Counted from the stretch's first letter, positions 1-6,044 are shown. The stretch: 8,687 nt of DNA from DASUBV01 sp035763085 (GCA_035763085.1 DASUBV010000015.1:1-8687); one strand, 5' to 3'. Notes: generated by a model from the sequence alone, not told the origin. Made by a program: numbers and translations.

Positions 1-2
1 GT

Positions 3-20
3 CCGGGGGCGGAGCCCCGG
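3..20 (-). terminator. GC hairpin terminator downstream of the MFS permease
   Basis: Arms CCGGGG (3-8) and CCCCGG (15-20) enclose the six-base loop GCGGAG. The hairpin lies about 33 bases beyond the permease stop codon in its direction of transcription. This G-rich stem with a GCGGAG loop is a very common terminator-like element of actinobacterial genomes and has no T-tract. The window starts right at it, so a longer stem cannot be excluded. Confidence 0.55.
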
Positions 21-52
21 CCCGGGGGTTCCGCGGTCGTCCCCGGCCAGCC

Positions 53-1480
53 TTAAGCACCGGAGACCGGCGACTGCTGACCTGACCCGGCCACCTCCCG
101 CACGGCCGCCGGCTCCGCCGCCGAGATCTCCTCCAGGCTGCGCCCCGATGGCTCGGGCAGCACGAGCGTGAGCGCCGCTCCGGCCGCCGAGATGATCCCG
201 GCCAGCAGCAGCGTGTGCTGCAGGCCGAGGTGGTCCGACAGCACCGGGAACAAGAACACCCCGACGAACGCGCCGAACTTGCCGATCCCGGCCGAGATGC
301 CGTGGCCGGTCGCCCTGGTGGACACCGGGAACACCTCGCCCGGCAGCACGAAGGTGGTCATGTTCGGCCCGAACTCGGTGAAGAAGTAGCTGATTCCGTA
401 GGCGATCAGGAACGGCAGCACGGCCGTGGTCATGCCGGGGACCAGCGCGATCACGCCGAAGCACACCGCCATCATGATGAAGCCGCCCAGCTGCAGCTTG
501 CGGTGCCCGATCCGGTCGATGCGCGCGATGCCCAGGATGTAGCCGGGGACGGCGGCAACCACGAAGATGGCCAGCTGGATGGCGATCGTGTCCATCGTCG
601 TGGCGGACGGCGAGATCAGGGCGATGATCTGCGGAGTGGAGATCGTGTTGCCGTAGTAGGCGTAGTCCAGCAGGAACCAGCAGCCCGCCGTGCCGCTCAG
701 CAGCACCAGGAACCGCCGGGTGGTCAGGAACTCGCGCAGCCCGATCCGCCGCTGCGGCCCGGCCTCGCTCGCCGCGTCGCTGGTGACGACGCCGTCGGTG
801 AACCGGGTCAGCTCCTGCCGGGCGGTGACCTGCTTGCCCTGCACCTGGACCTGGAATCGGGGCGACTCCGGCATCCGGCTGCGCAGGTAGACCACCGCGC
901 CGGCCGGGACCGCGCCGAGGGCGAGCAGCAGGCGCCAGGTCAGCCCGGTGCTGATGCCGGCACCCAGGAAGGCGAGCGCGATGAGCGGCCCGATGATCAG
1001 TCCCAGAGCCTGGGTGGAGAAGACCAGGCCGACGAGCCGGCCGCGGTCCTTGCGGTTGGCGTACTCGGTCATCAGCACGGCGCTGACCGGGTAATCGCCG
1101 CCGACGCCCAGGCCGAGCAGGAACCGGAACGCGATCAGCACCCAGAACGAGGGCGACAGGGCCGAGCCAATCGAGGCGACCGCCATCACGGCCGCGACCA
1201 GCCAGTACACCCGCTTGCGGCCGACCAGGTCAGCGATCCGGCCGAAGCACATGGCACCCAGGAACGCGGCGCCCAGCATGGTCGCGTTCAGGATCGCCAG
1301 ATGGCTGGTGTCCAGGTGCCAGTCCTGCTTGATCAGCGTCGAGGCAATTCCGATGATGAACAGGTCGTAGGCGTCGGTAAAGAAGCCCATTCCCGAGACG
1401 AGGACCGCGCGCAGGTGGAACCTGTTCAGCGATGCGTTGTCAAGCGCCCCGATGAGGCCACCGGGCCGTGCCTGCGCCAT
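53..1480 (-). CDS. MFS permease, phosphate:H+ symporter (PHS)-like family
   Basis: A 475-aa, 12-helix inner-membrane transporter. TM1 carries GMGFFTDAYDLF (residues 30-41) with two acidic residues, D36 and D39. MFS motif A is GRIADLVGRKR (80-90). TM4 has GLGVGGDYPVSA (123-134), the signature of phosphate:H+ symporters, with D129. PESPRF (204-209) precedes the central loop, and TM7 has FLLDYAYYGN with D272. D36/D39, D129 and D272 match the acidic positions used for phosphate and proton binding in fungal PHS transporters, so phosphate uptake is the best guess. Actinobacterial members are mostly uncharacterised, and another organic anion is possible. The start is ATG at 1480, with GAGGA a few bases upstream. 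The gene stands alone, divergent from the broken hydrolase at 1600, with no phosphate gene beside it. The C-terminal tail after about residue 450 is Ala/Glu-rich and cytoplasmic. Confidence 0.85.
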   Translation of the reverse strand: MAQARPGGLIGALDNASLNRFHLRAVLVSGMGFFTDAYDLFIIGIASTLIKQDWHLDTSHLAILNATMLGAAFLGAMCFGRIADLVGRKRVYWLVAAVMAVASIGSALSPSFWVLIAFRFLLGLGVGGDYPVSAVLMTEYANRKDRGRLVGLVFSTQALGLIIGPLIALAFLGAGISTGLTWRLLLALGAVPAGAVVYLRSRMPESPRFQVQVQGKQVTARQELTRFTDGVVTSDAASEAGPQRRIGLREFLTTRRFLVLLSGTAGCWFLLDYAYYGNTISTPQIIALISPSATTMDTIAIQLAIFVVAAVPGYILGIARIDRIGHRKLQLGGFIMMAVCFGVIALVPGMTTAVLPFLIAYGISYFFTEFGPNMTTFVLPGEVFPVSTRATGHGISAGIGKFGAFVGVFLFPVLSDHLGLQHTLLLAGIISAAGAALTLVLPEPSGRSLEEISAAEPAAVREVAGSGQQSPVSGA

Positions 1481-1531
1481 GTCATTCCTCTGCTAGTCGG
1501 CGGGCTCCGCTCCCCGGGTCCTCCGGCGACG

Positions 1532-1558
1532 AACATACTTCTTTCCGGCAAATCACAA
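1532..1558 (-). promoter_or_regulatory. Possible promoter of the MFS permease
   Basis: On the reverse strand TATGTT (bases 1537 to 1532) fits an actinobacterial -10. TTGTGA (1558 to 1553) would be the -35, with a short 15-base spacer. The stretch is clearly AT-richer than its surroundings, and about 50 bases separate it from the ATG. The short spacer makes this tentative. Confidence 0.3.
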
Positions 1559-1599
1559 CTGACGCGCATATGAACGGGAAGTGAACACAGGAGGCGGGG

Positions 1600-1825
1600 A
1601 TGGGCAGCGGGCGGCGAGCACGAGTGCGGCGGGCGGCAGCGCTGGCCCTGGCTGCCCTACCCGACCGGCGCCGGCTGGCGGATCAACAGCATCGGCGCGT
1701 TTAATGGGCGCGGCACCGCCTACCAGATGGCCATCCTGACCGCGGGCAACGCGAGCATGAGCTACGGGATCACCACGATCCAGGCGGCGGCGCGCGTCAT
1801 CAACCGGGACATCAGGGAGGCATGA
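1600..1825 (+). pseudogene. Remnant of a secreted class A beta-lactamase-like serine hydrolase (internal deletion, frame change)
   Basis: The front of the gene looks intact. AGGAGG (1589-1594) lies five bases before ATG 1600, and the translation MGSGRRARVRRAAALALAAL has the basic n-region and alanine/leucine h-region of a signal peptide. That frame stops at a TAA after 34 codons. In the next frame, from about 1640 to the TGA at 1823-1825, the translation contains LPYPTGAGWRINSIGAFNG, then AYQMAILTAGNASMSYG and ITTIQAAARVI. This resembles the last two strands and helix of beta-lactamase-like serine hydrolases common in actinobacteria (NGWLP..GWRVNSIG....Y.IAVLT..NPS..YGI..IE). That frame has no ATG or GTG of its own upstream of the matching part. 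The SxxK, SDN and KTG-type catalytic boxes are all missing. The simplest reading is one gene that lost its middle. The stop overlaps the next start as ATGA. The family assignment is from memory of the pattern, not a search. Confidence 0.55.
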
Positions 1826-2643
1826 TCACCGCGGACAGCACGGCCGCCGCCGCCCCGGAACGCGCTCAGCAGCGCTCGGCGTTTCCCGACTACCGGTTCG
1901 CCCCCAACATCGGCGGCCACCCGGAGGTCTACCAGCTCGAGAATGAGGCGTTCGACCGTGCCGGGCATGTCCTGGCTGCCCTGCGGTCCCTGGCGCCCTG
2001 GGCCGGCAAGACGATCGTCGACCTGGGCTGCGGGACCGGCTACTGGCTGGCCAGGTACGCCCGCGAGGCGGCCCGGGTCATCGGCATCGAGCCGGACGAC
2101 ATGGTCCGGGCGCAGGCGGTCCGGGCGCTGTCCGCCCTGGCGCTGCCCCGGCTGGACGACCCCCGGCCGGCCGTCCGCCCGGAGGTACTGCCAGGCTCGG
2201 CCGAGCACACCGGGCTGCCTGACGCCTGCGCCGACGTCGTGCACGCCAGGTTCGCGTACTTCTTCCCGCCCGGCGCCGATGCCGGCCTGGCCGAGGTGCT
2301 GCGGATCCTGCGTCCCGGCGGGCGGCTGCTGGTGGTCGACAACGACTACCGGTGGGGGGAGTTCTCCGGGCTGCTGGCGGCGGCGTCCCGTAAGCCGGCC
2401 CGCGAGGTCGCGGACACCGTCGACCAGTGGTGGCAGGCCCGCGGCGCCCGGCGTCACGAGGTCCGCTCCGAGCTGCGCTTTACCCGCCGGCAGGATCTCG
2501 CGGCCGTGCTGCATATCGAGTTCCCGGCGCAGGTCGCCCGTGACTGGCTGACCCGCCATCCGCTGGCGACGGGGCTGACCTACGGCTACGTCCTGTTCGA
2601 GGTGGCCAGGACGGCGTCGCAGGCGAGCCTGGCCCACCCATAG
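1822..2643 (+). CDS. Class I SAM-dependent methyltransferase (Methyltransf_11 type)
   Basis: A 273-aa soluble enzyme that would move a methyl group from S-adenosylmethionine to an unknown acceptor. Motif I is TIVDLGCGTGYW (64-75). Acidic E90 in VIGIEPDDM follows as the ribose-binding residue. GSAEHTGLPDACADVV (125-140) covers motifs III/IV, and LRPGGRLLVVDND (163-175) is the post-motif strand. The N-terminal part (HPEVYQLENEAFDRAG, 33-48) and the C-terminal ~90 residues probably shape the acceptor site; the latter include an RHEVRSELRF strand and DWLTRHPLATG. ATG 1822 overlaps the stop of the broken hydrolase (ATGA). GGGAGG (1815-1820) is only one base from the ATG, so this start probably relied on coupling to the upstream gene. 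No better in-frame start precedes motif I. The substrate cannot be told from sequence. Confidence 0.85.
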   Translation: MITADSTAAAAPERAQQRSAFPDYRFAPNIGGHPEVYQLENEAFDRAGHVLAALRSLAPWAGKTIVDLGCGTGYWLARYAREAARVIGIEPDDMVRAQAVRALSALALPRLDDPRPAVRPEVLPGSAEHTGLPDACADVVHARFAYFFPPGADAGLAEVLRILRPGGRLLVVDNDYRWGEFSGLLAAASRKPAREVADTVDQWWQARGARRHEVRSELRFTRRQDLAAVLHIEFPAQVARDWLTRHPLATGLTYGYVLFEVARTASQASLAHP

Positions 2644-2646
2644 TCA

Positions 2647-2669
2647 GCGTTATGGATAATCCACAACGC
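2647..2669. promoter_or_regulatory. Palindromic operator 1 upstream of marR
   Basis: A 23-bp palindrome centred on base 2658: GCGTT, one base, TGGAT, A, ATCCA, one base, AACGC. Ten of eleven base pairs match; the only mismatch is 2652/2664. It starts four bases after the methyltransferase stop and overlaps the predicted -35. Size and position suit a MarR-family dimer site used for autoregulation. Confidence 0.6.
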
Positions 2670-2688
2670 AGACTATCTGCGTTATCCT
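2660..2688 (+). promoter_or_regulatory. marR promoter, probably giving a leaderless mRNA
   Basis: TCCACA (2660-2665, four of six to TTGACA) and TATCCT (2683-2688) are separated by exactly 17 bases. Transcription would begin around 2694-2695, at the ATG itself. No SD sequence precedes the ATG. Leaderless mRNAs are frequent in actinobacteria. Both palindromes overlap these boxes, so a bound regulator would block RNA polymerase. Confidence 0.5.
2665..2683. promoter_or_regulatory. Palindromic operator 2 upstream of marR
   Basis: AACGCAGA-CTA-TCTGCGTT, a perfect 8-bp inverted repeat centred on 2674. It fills the spacer between the predicted -35 and -10. It shares AACGC (2665-2669) with operator 1, and the two centres are 16 bp apart, so together they form three alternating GCGTT/AACGC half-sites. 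Confidence 0.65.
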
Positions 2689-2694
2689 GGACTC

Positions 2695-3183
2695 ATGACC
2701 ACGGCGACCACCCCGCGGACCGCACCGGACCTGAGTTACCTGCTGACGCACACCAGCCACGTGCTGACCACGCAACTGACCGCGGCACTGGCCGAGATCG
2801 GGCTGACGGTGCGCGGGTACTGCGTGCTGAATCACGCGCTGGGCGGCGAGCTGACCCAGATCGAGCTGGCCCGGATCGGCGACATGGACAAGACCACCAT
2901 GGTCATCACGATGGATGACCTGGAGGCCGCGGGGCTGGCCGAGCGGCGGCCGGCGCCCGGCGACCGGCGGGCCCGGATCGTGGTGGTGACGGAGGCGGGC
3001 CGGCAGGTGGCCGCGGACGGCGCCCGGATCGTCAGCCGCGTGCACGGCGACGTCCTGGCCGCGCTTCCGGAGGCCGAGCGCGAGGTGTTCGTCAGCGCGC
3101 TGAGCCGGCTGGCCGCCGGCCACCTGGCCACGCCGGTGGAGTGCGAGCAGCCGGTCCGCCGCCGCCGCCAGGCCCACCCGTAA
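2695..3183 (+). CDS. MarR-family transcriptional regulator
   Basis: A 162-aa winged-helix regulator of the multiple antibiotic resistance family, acting as a DNA-binding dimer, usually as a repressor released by small molecules. Order: N-terminal dimer helices (13-36); HTH helix TQIELARIGDM (54-64); recognition helix DKTTMVITMDDLEAAGL (65-81); wing RRPAPGDRRARIVVV (84-98) with the conserved D90-R-R; then a long helical C-terminal dimerisation part. The tail is arginine-rich (VRRRRQAHP). Length is normal for the family. ATG 2695 directly follows the predicted promoter, with no SD, consistent with leaderless translation. The palindromes at 2647-2683 suggest it represses itself. The drug exporter starting 285 bases downstream on the same strand is the natural second target; its leader repeats one operator half-site. 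The inducing ligand is unknown. Confidence 0.88.
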   Translation: MTTATTPRTAPDLSYLLTHTSHVLTTQLTAALAEIGLTVRGYCVLNHALGGELTQIELARIGDMDKTTMVITMDDLEAAGLAERRPAPGDRRARIVVVTEAGRQVAADGARIVSRVHGDVLAALPEAEREVFVSALSRLAAGHLATPVECEQPVRRRRQAHP

Positions 3184-3233
3184 AGCCGCTCCGCAGCTGA
3201 CCACTCCGCAGCCAGCCGTCCGCCGGGCGCGGG

Positions 3234-3264
3234 CCGCCGGGCTAGGCTGCGCGGAGCCGGGCGG
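3234..3264 (+). terminator. Stem-loop after marR
   Basis: CCGCCGGGCT (3234-3243) pairs with AGCCGGGCGG (3255-3264) with one mismatch, around an 11-base loop. It lies about 50 bases after the marR stop and before the exporter promoter, fitting a GC-type terminator that separates the two units. There is no T-tract. The rest of 3184-3400 shows only short GC repeats such as CTCCGCAG twice (near 3190 and 3204) and no gene I can support. Confidence 0.4.
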
Positions 3265-3400
3265 GGCGACGCCGAGGGGGCCGGCTGACGGGCGAGCTGC
3301 TGACGGACCTGCACCGCCAGCAGCACCGGGCTGCCCGGCCCAGACCGCATTCCGGCGAGACCCCTGCGCGAGCTGACTGCGGCTTACAGATCAGGCTTTA

Positions 3401-3413
3401 AGAGATTGTCTCT
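3401..3413. promoter_or_regulatory. Inverted repeat overlapping the exporter -35
   Basis: AGAGA-TTG-TCTCT is a perfect 5-bp inverted repeat in an AT-rich island of an otherwise GC-rich region. It overlaps the predicted -35 hexamer (3406-3411), the usual place for a repressor site. Its sequence differs from the marR palindromes, so it may serve another protein, for example a TetR-type regulator encoded elsewhere. Confidence 0.45.
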
Positions 3414-3434
3414 AATAAAACGATCCGCTACGGT
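3406..3434 (+). promoter_or_regulatory. Promoter of the DHA2 exporter
   Basis: TTGTCT (3406-3411) and TACGGT (3429-3434), spacer 17 bases. The -10 fits the actinobacterial TAnnnT pattern. Transcription would begin near 3440, leaving a leader of only about 27 bases. TCTAAT (3411-3416) is an alternative -10 without a good -35; it would give a longer leader. Confidence 0.5.
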
Positions 3435-3435
3435 A

Positions 3436-3462
3436 CTTCCTAGGAACGCAGAACCTAGGAGG
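3436..3462 (+). promoter_or_regulatory. Hairpin that could hide the exporter SD
   Basis: CTTCCTAGG (3436-3444) can pair with CCTAGGAGG (3454-3462): eight Watson-Crick pairs and one G-U, with the nine-base loop AACGCAGAA. The right arm contains the whole SD AGGAGG (3457-3462), five bases before ATG 3468. It can only form if transcription begins at or before about 3436. At DNA level it is two CCTAGG boxes flanking the marR operator half-site. Confidence 0.45.
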
Positions 3463-3467
3463 ACTCA

Positions 3468-4997
3468 ATGACGGATCCCGGTGCGCGGGTGGCGCCCCGC
3501 GCTGGCGGCCGCTCCCGCGGCCTGGCGCTCGCCGTCCTGTGCGCGGCGACGCTGATGATCATCCTGGACGGCACGATCGTGACGGTCGCACTGCCGTCCA
3601 TCCAGGCCGACCTGGGCTTCTCGCCGGCCAGCCTGACCTGGGTGATCAACGCCTACATGATCGCCTTCGGCGGGCTGCTCCTGCTGGCCGGGAGGCTGGG
3701 CGACCTGATCGGCCGGGCCCGGGTGTTCCTGGCCGGGCTGGCGGTGTTCACGCTGGCCTCGCTGGCCTGCGGGCTGGCCGGCAGCCCGGAGTTCCTGATC
3801 GCGGCGCGGTTCGTGCAGGGTGCCGGCGCCGCGCTGGTGTCGGCCGTGAGCCTGGGCATGATCACCGGGCTGTACGCGGAGGCGCGGGAGCGGGGCCGGG
3901 CGATCGCGGCCTACAGCTTCACCGGCGCGGGCGGCGCCTCGGTCGGGCTGGTGCTGGGCGGCGTGCTGACCCAGACCGCCGGGTGGCACTGGATCTTCTT
4001 CGTCAACCTGCCGGCCGGGATCGCGGCCGGGCTGGCCGGGCTGCGGGTGCTGCCCGCCGAGCCGGGCGCCGGGCTGCGCGAGGGCGCCGACGCCCTGGGC
4101 GGGGTGCTGGTCACCGGCGGGCTGATGGCCGGCGTCTACGCCCTGGTCGGCACGGCGCAGCACGGCTGGCTGTCCGCGCCGACGCTCGGCTTCGCGGCGG
4201 GCGCGGTCGTGCTGCTCGCGGCGTTCGTGCTGCGGCAGGCCCGGGCGGCCCGGCCGCTGCTGCGGCTGGGCATCCTGTCCTCGCGCAACGTCAGCGGCGC
4301 GAACCTCGCGCAGGGACTGGTGATCGCGGCGGCCTTCGGGTTCCAGGTCATGATCGTGCTGTACATGCAGCGGGCGCTGGGCTACTCCCCGGCCGCGGCG
4401 GGCCTGGGCCTGCTGCCCACGGCGGCGGTGATCGGGATGGTATCGCTGGGCCTGTCGGCACGGCTGGCCATGCGGTTCGGCGCGCGGACCACGCTGCTGG
4501 CCGGCCTGGCCCTGGTCGCCGCGGGACTCGCGCTGCTGATCGGCGTCCCGGTGCACGGCGACTATTCGGTGCACCTGCTGCCCGCGATGCTCTTGTTCGG
4601 GGTCGGCGGCGGGCTGACACTGCCCGCGCTGGCGATGCTCGGCATGTCCGATGCGACGCCAGCGGACGCCGGGATCGTGTCGGGGCTGTTCAACACCACC
4701 CAGCAGGTGGGGGCGGCGGTGGGCGTGGCCCTGCTGTCGACGCTGGCTGCCGCCCGGACCGCGCACCTGACCGCGGCCGCGGGCCGGCCCGGCGCGCTGG
4801 CCTCGGCGGCGGCGCTGACCGCCGGGTACCGGCTGGCTTTCGCGGTCGGGGCGGGGCTGGCGGCTGGCGCGCTGATCGTCGCGGCGGTGGTGCTGCGCCC
4901 GGCGGAGGCGGGGCACGCCGGTGCGGAGCCGGGCGAGACGGAAGTGGTGCCTGCGGACGCCGCGGAGGCGGCGGGGACGGCGCCGCGGCGCGGCTAG
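3468..4997 (+). CDS. DHA2-family (14-TM, EmrB/QacA-type) MFS drug exporter
   Basis: A 509-aa proton-driven multidrug efflux pump of the cytoplasmic membrane. Motif D1 in TM1 is LDGTIVTVALPSI (33-45) with D34. Motif A is GRLGDLIGRARVF (75-87). Motif B has R114 in ARFVQGAGAAL. Motif C in TM5 is GASVGLVLGGVLT (156-168), with Leu where the usual GP motif has Pro. WHWIFFVNLPAGI (173-185) ends the first half, and hydrophobic segments continue to about residue 477, consistent with 14 helices. The tail after that is acidic and cytoplasmic. Start ATG 3468 has a perfect SD, AGGAGG, five bases upstream. The MarR gene next door points to drug-inducible control, and the leader holds an inverted repeat at the -35 and an SD-masking hairpin. 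The exported compounds cannot be read from sequence; exporters of this kind commonly confer resistance to cationic dyes and antibiotics or export metabolites. Confidence 0.9.
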   Translation: MTDPGARVAPRAGGRSRGLALAVLCAATLMIILDGTIVTVALPSIQADLGFSPASLTWVINAYMIAFGGLLLLAGRLGDLIGRARVFLAGLAVFTLASLACGLAGSPEFLIAARFVQGAGAALVSAVSLGMITGLYAEARERGRAIAAYSFTGAGGASVGLVLGGVLTQTAGWHWIFFVNLPAGIAAGLAGLRVLPAEPGAGLREGADALGGVLVTGGLMAGVYALVGTAQHGWLSAPTLGFAAGAVVLLAAFVLRQARAARPLLRLGILSSRNVSGANLAQGLVIAAAFGFQVMIVLYMQRALGYSPAAAGLGLLPTAAVIGMVSLGLSARLAMRFGARTTLLAGLALVAAGLALLIGVPVHGDYSVHLLPAMLLFGVGGGLTLPALAMLGMSDATPADAGIVSGLFNTTQQVGAAVGVALLSTLAAARTAHLTAAAGRPGALASAAALTAGYRLAFAVGAGLAAGALIVAAVVLRPAEAGHAGAEPGETEVVPADAAEAAGTAPRRG

Positions 4998-5084
4998 CGC
5001 CTGGTCACACGCGGAGGTCGACACGGCCGCGACGAGAACAACAGCCCGAGCCAGGACCCGATGGTAAGCCGAGAGCGGACGACC

Positions 5085-5113
5085 CGGACAGTGCGAGACT
5101 CACGATGTAACGT
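5085..5113 (+). promoter_or_regulatory. Possible promoter of the ClpC-like gene
   Basis: CGGACA (5085-5090, four of six to TTGACA) and TAACGT (5108-5113, TAnnnT) with a 17-base spacer. Transcription near 5120 would give a leader of about 45 bases. No CtsR direct repeat is visible. The short CACG-N6-CGTG (5101-5114) overlapping the -10 is too small to call an operator. Confidence 0.4.
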
Positions 5114-5163
5114 GTTTGCATCCGGGCATGGCCACAGCGAGGTAGCGGAGGGTGGCGCGGAGC

Positions 5164-5991
5164 ATGTTCGAGAGATTCACCGACCGAGCACGGCAGGTGG
5201 TGGTCCTGGCCCAGGACGAGGCCCGGACGCTGCACCACAACTACATCGGGACTGAGCACATCCTGCTCGGCCTGATTCACGAAGGCCACGGGATTGCCGC
5301 CCAGGCGCTGACCGCCCTGGGCATCGATCATGCGGCGGTGCGCCAGCGCGTCGAGGAGATCATTGGCCACGGCGAGGGGGCGCCGGCCGGGCACATCCCG
5401 TTCACCCCGCGAGCGAAGAAGGTGCTCCAGCTAGCGCTGCGCGAGGCGCTGCAGTTCGGCCACAACTACATCGGGACCGAGCACATCCTGCTCGGCCTGG
5501 CCCGCGAGGGGCAGGGGGTGGCCGCGCAGGTCCTGACCGCCCTGGGCGCCGACCACGGCCGGGTGCGCCGCGAGGTGATCGAGCTGGTGGGGCAGCAGCC
5601 GGTCACTGGCCCGCCGGGGGAGCTGAGCCTGCCCGGCAAGGCAGGCCGGGGGACCCGCAAGACACTGGCTCAGGTCATGGGCCGCCTGGACGCGATCGAG
5701 CTGCGGCTGAGCGCCCTGGAGCAGCGCGTCGGCACCGGCCCCGACCTGCGGGACCTGGACAGCCAGCTCGCCCAGGTGCGCCGGGACAAGGAAACGGCTA
5801 TCGATGCCCAGGACTTCGAGACCGCCGCGGCCCGCCGGGATCAGGAGAGGGAGCTTCTGGCCGAGCGAAGTGCCCGCCGGGATACCTGGGCCAGCGCGCA
5901 CATGGACCTGCCGTCGCTGAGCGATGAGGTCGAGCGGCTGCGCCAGCTGCTCCGCCAGCATGGCATCGACCCGCAGGACGGCGTCGCCTGA
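5164..5991 (+). CDS. ATPase-less ClpC-like protein: double Clp-N domain plus UVR motif
   Basis: 275 aa. Residues 1-143 match the N-terminal domain of ClpC: repeat 1 (about 5-68, FTDRARQVVVLAQDEA...YIGTEHILLG) and repeat 2 (80-143, FTPRAKKVLQLALREA...YIGTEHILLG). After a linker come a coiled coil (168-192), a UVR motif with the pattern seen in the ClpC middle domain (201-238, AIDAQDFETAAARRDQE, then W242), and a final helix (SLSDEVERLRQLLRQHGIDP). No Walker A or B and no AAA+ domain is present, so it cannot unfold proteins itself. Likely roles are adaptor, substrate receptor or decoy for ClpC/ClpP; mycobacterial ClpC2 is a comparable short protein. F2, R10, F80 and K85 match ClpC1 residues I recall as cyclomarin contacts. 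E31 and E106 match the phospho-arginine glutamates of Bacillus ClpC. ATG 5164 is chosen because ClpC proteins begin MFERFT; GTG 5152 would add four residues. A 13-bp hairpin follows the stop, so it is probably a single-gene unit. Confidence 0.85.
   Translation: MFERFTDRARQVVVLAQDEARTLHHNYIGTEHILLGLIHEGHGIAAQALTALGIDHAAVRQRVEEIIGHGEGAPAGHIPFTPRAKKVLQLALREALQFGHNYIGTEHILLGLAREGQGVAAQVLTALGADHGRVRREVIELVGQQPVTGPPGELSLPGKAGRGTRKTLAQVMGRLDAIELRLSALEQRVGTGPDLRDLDSQLAQVRRDKETAIDAQDFETAAARRDQERELLAERSARRDTWASAHMDLPSLSDEVERLRQLLRQHGIDPQDGVA
5235..5499 (+). repeat. Near-identical 40-base internal repeat in the ClpC-like gene
   Basis: Bases 5235-5274 and 5460-5499 agree at 39 of 40 positions, the only difference being T/C in a Thr codon. 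They encode HNYIGTEHILLGL in each Clp-N repeat. They are 225 bp apart, and the code between is much less alike. A second shared block, CTGACCGCCCTGGGC, follows each copy. Confidence 0.85.
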
Positions 5992-6005
5992 GCGCCGGCT
6001 GACAG

Positions 6006-6044
6006 CCGTGTCCCCGGTCCCGCCGGGGCGAACCGGGGACACGG
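6006..6044 (+). terminator. Strong 13-bp terminator hairpin after the ClpC-like gene
   Basis: CCGTGTCCCCGGT (6006-6018) pairs perfectly with ACCGGGGACACGG (6032-6044) around a 13-base loop, starting 15 bases after the stop codon. No T-tract follows, as is usual in actinobacteria. It separates the ClpC-like gene from the isochorismatase-fold gene. Confidence 0.8.

Noticed and set aside
215..1573. Long forward open frame of 452 codons opposite the MFS permease
   Set aside because: Composition is the reverse-complement shadow of a membrane-protein gene (rich in R, G, D, Q, H) with no domain or SD; the reverse frame has clear transporter motifs.
3465..5024. 519-codon reverse frame opposite the DHA2 exporter
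   Set aside because: Low-complexity Q/R/G/H-rich shadow of the exporter; GC-rich genes routinely produce it.
5010..5031. CGCGG/CCGCG stem after the exporter as terminator
   Set aside because: Five pairs with a 12-base loop is no better than background at this GC content.
5101..5114. CACG-N6-CGTG as an operator of the ClpC-like gene
   Set aside because: Only four pairs with a non-symmetrical interior; expected often by chance in this composition.
5152..5163. GTG 5152 as start of the ClpC-like gene
   Set aside because: GGAGGG is only one base away, and ClpC N-domains start MFERFT, which is ATG 5164.
5005..5394. Reverse frame of 129 codons across the ClpC-like promoter and gene start
   Set aside because: It is antisense to the well-supported ClpC N-domain and has no recognisable motif.
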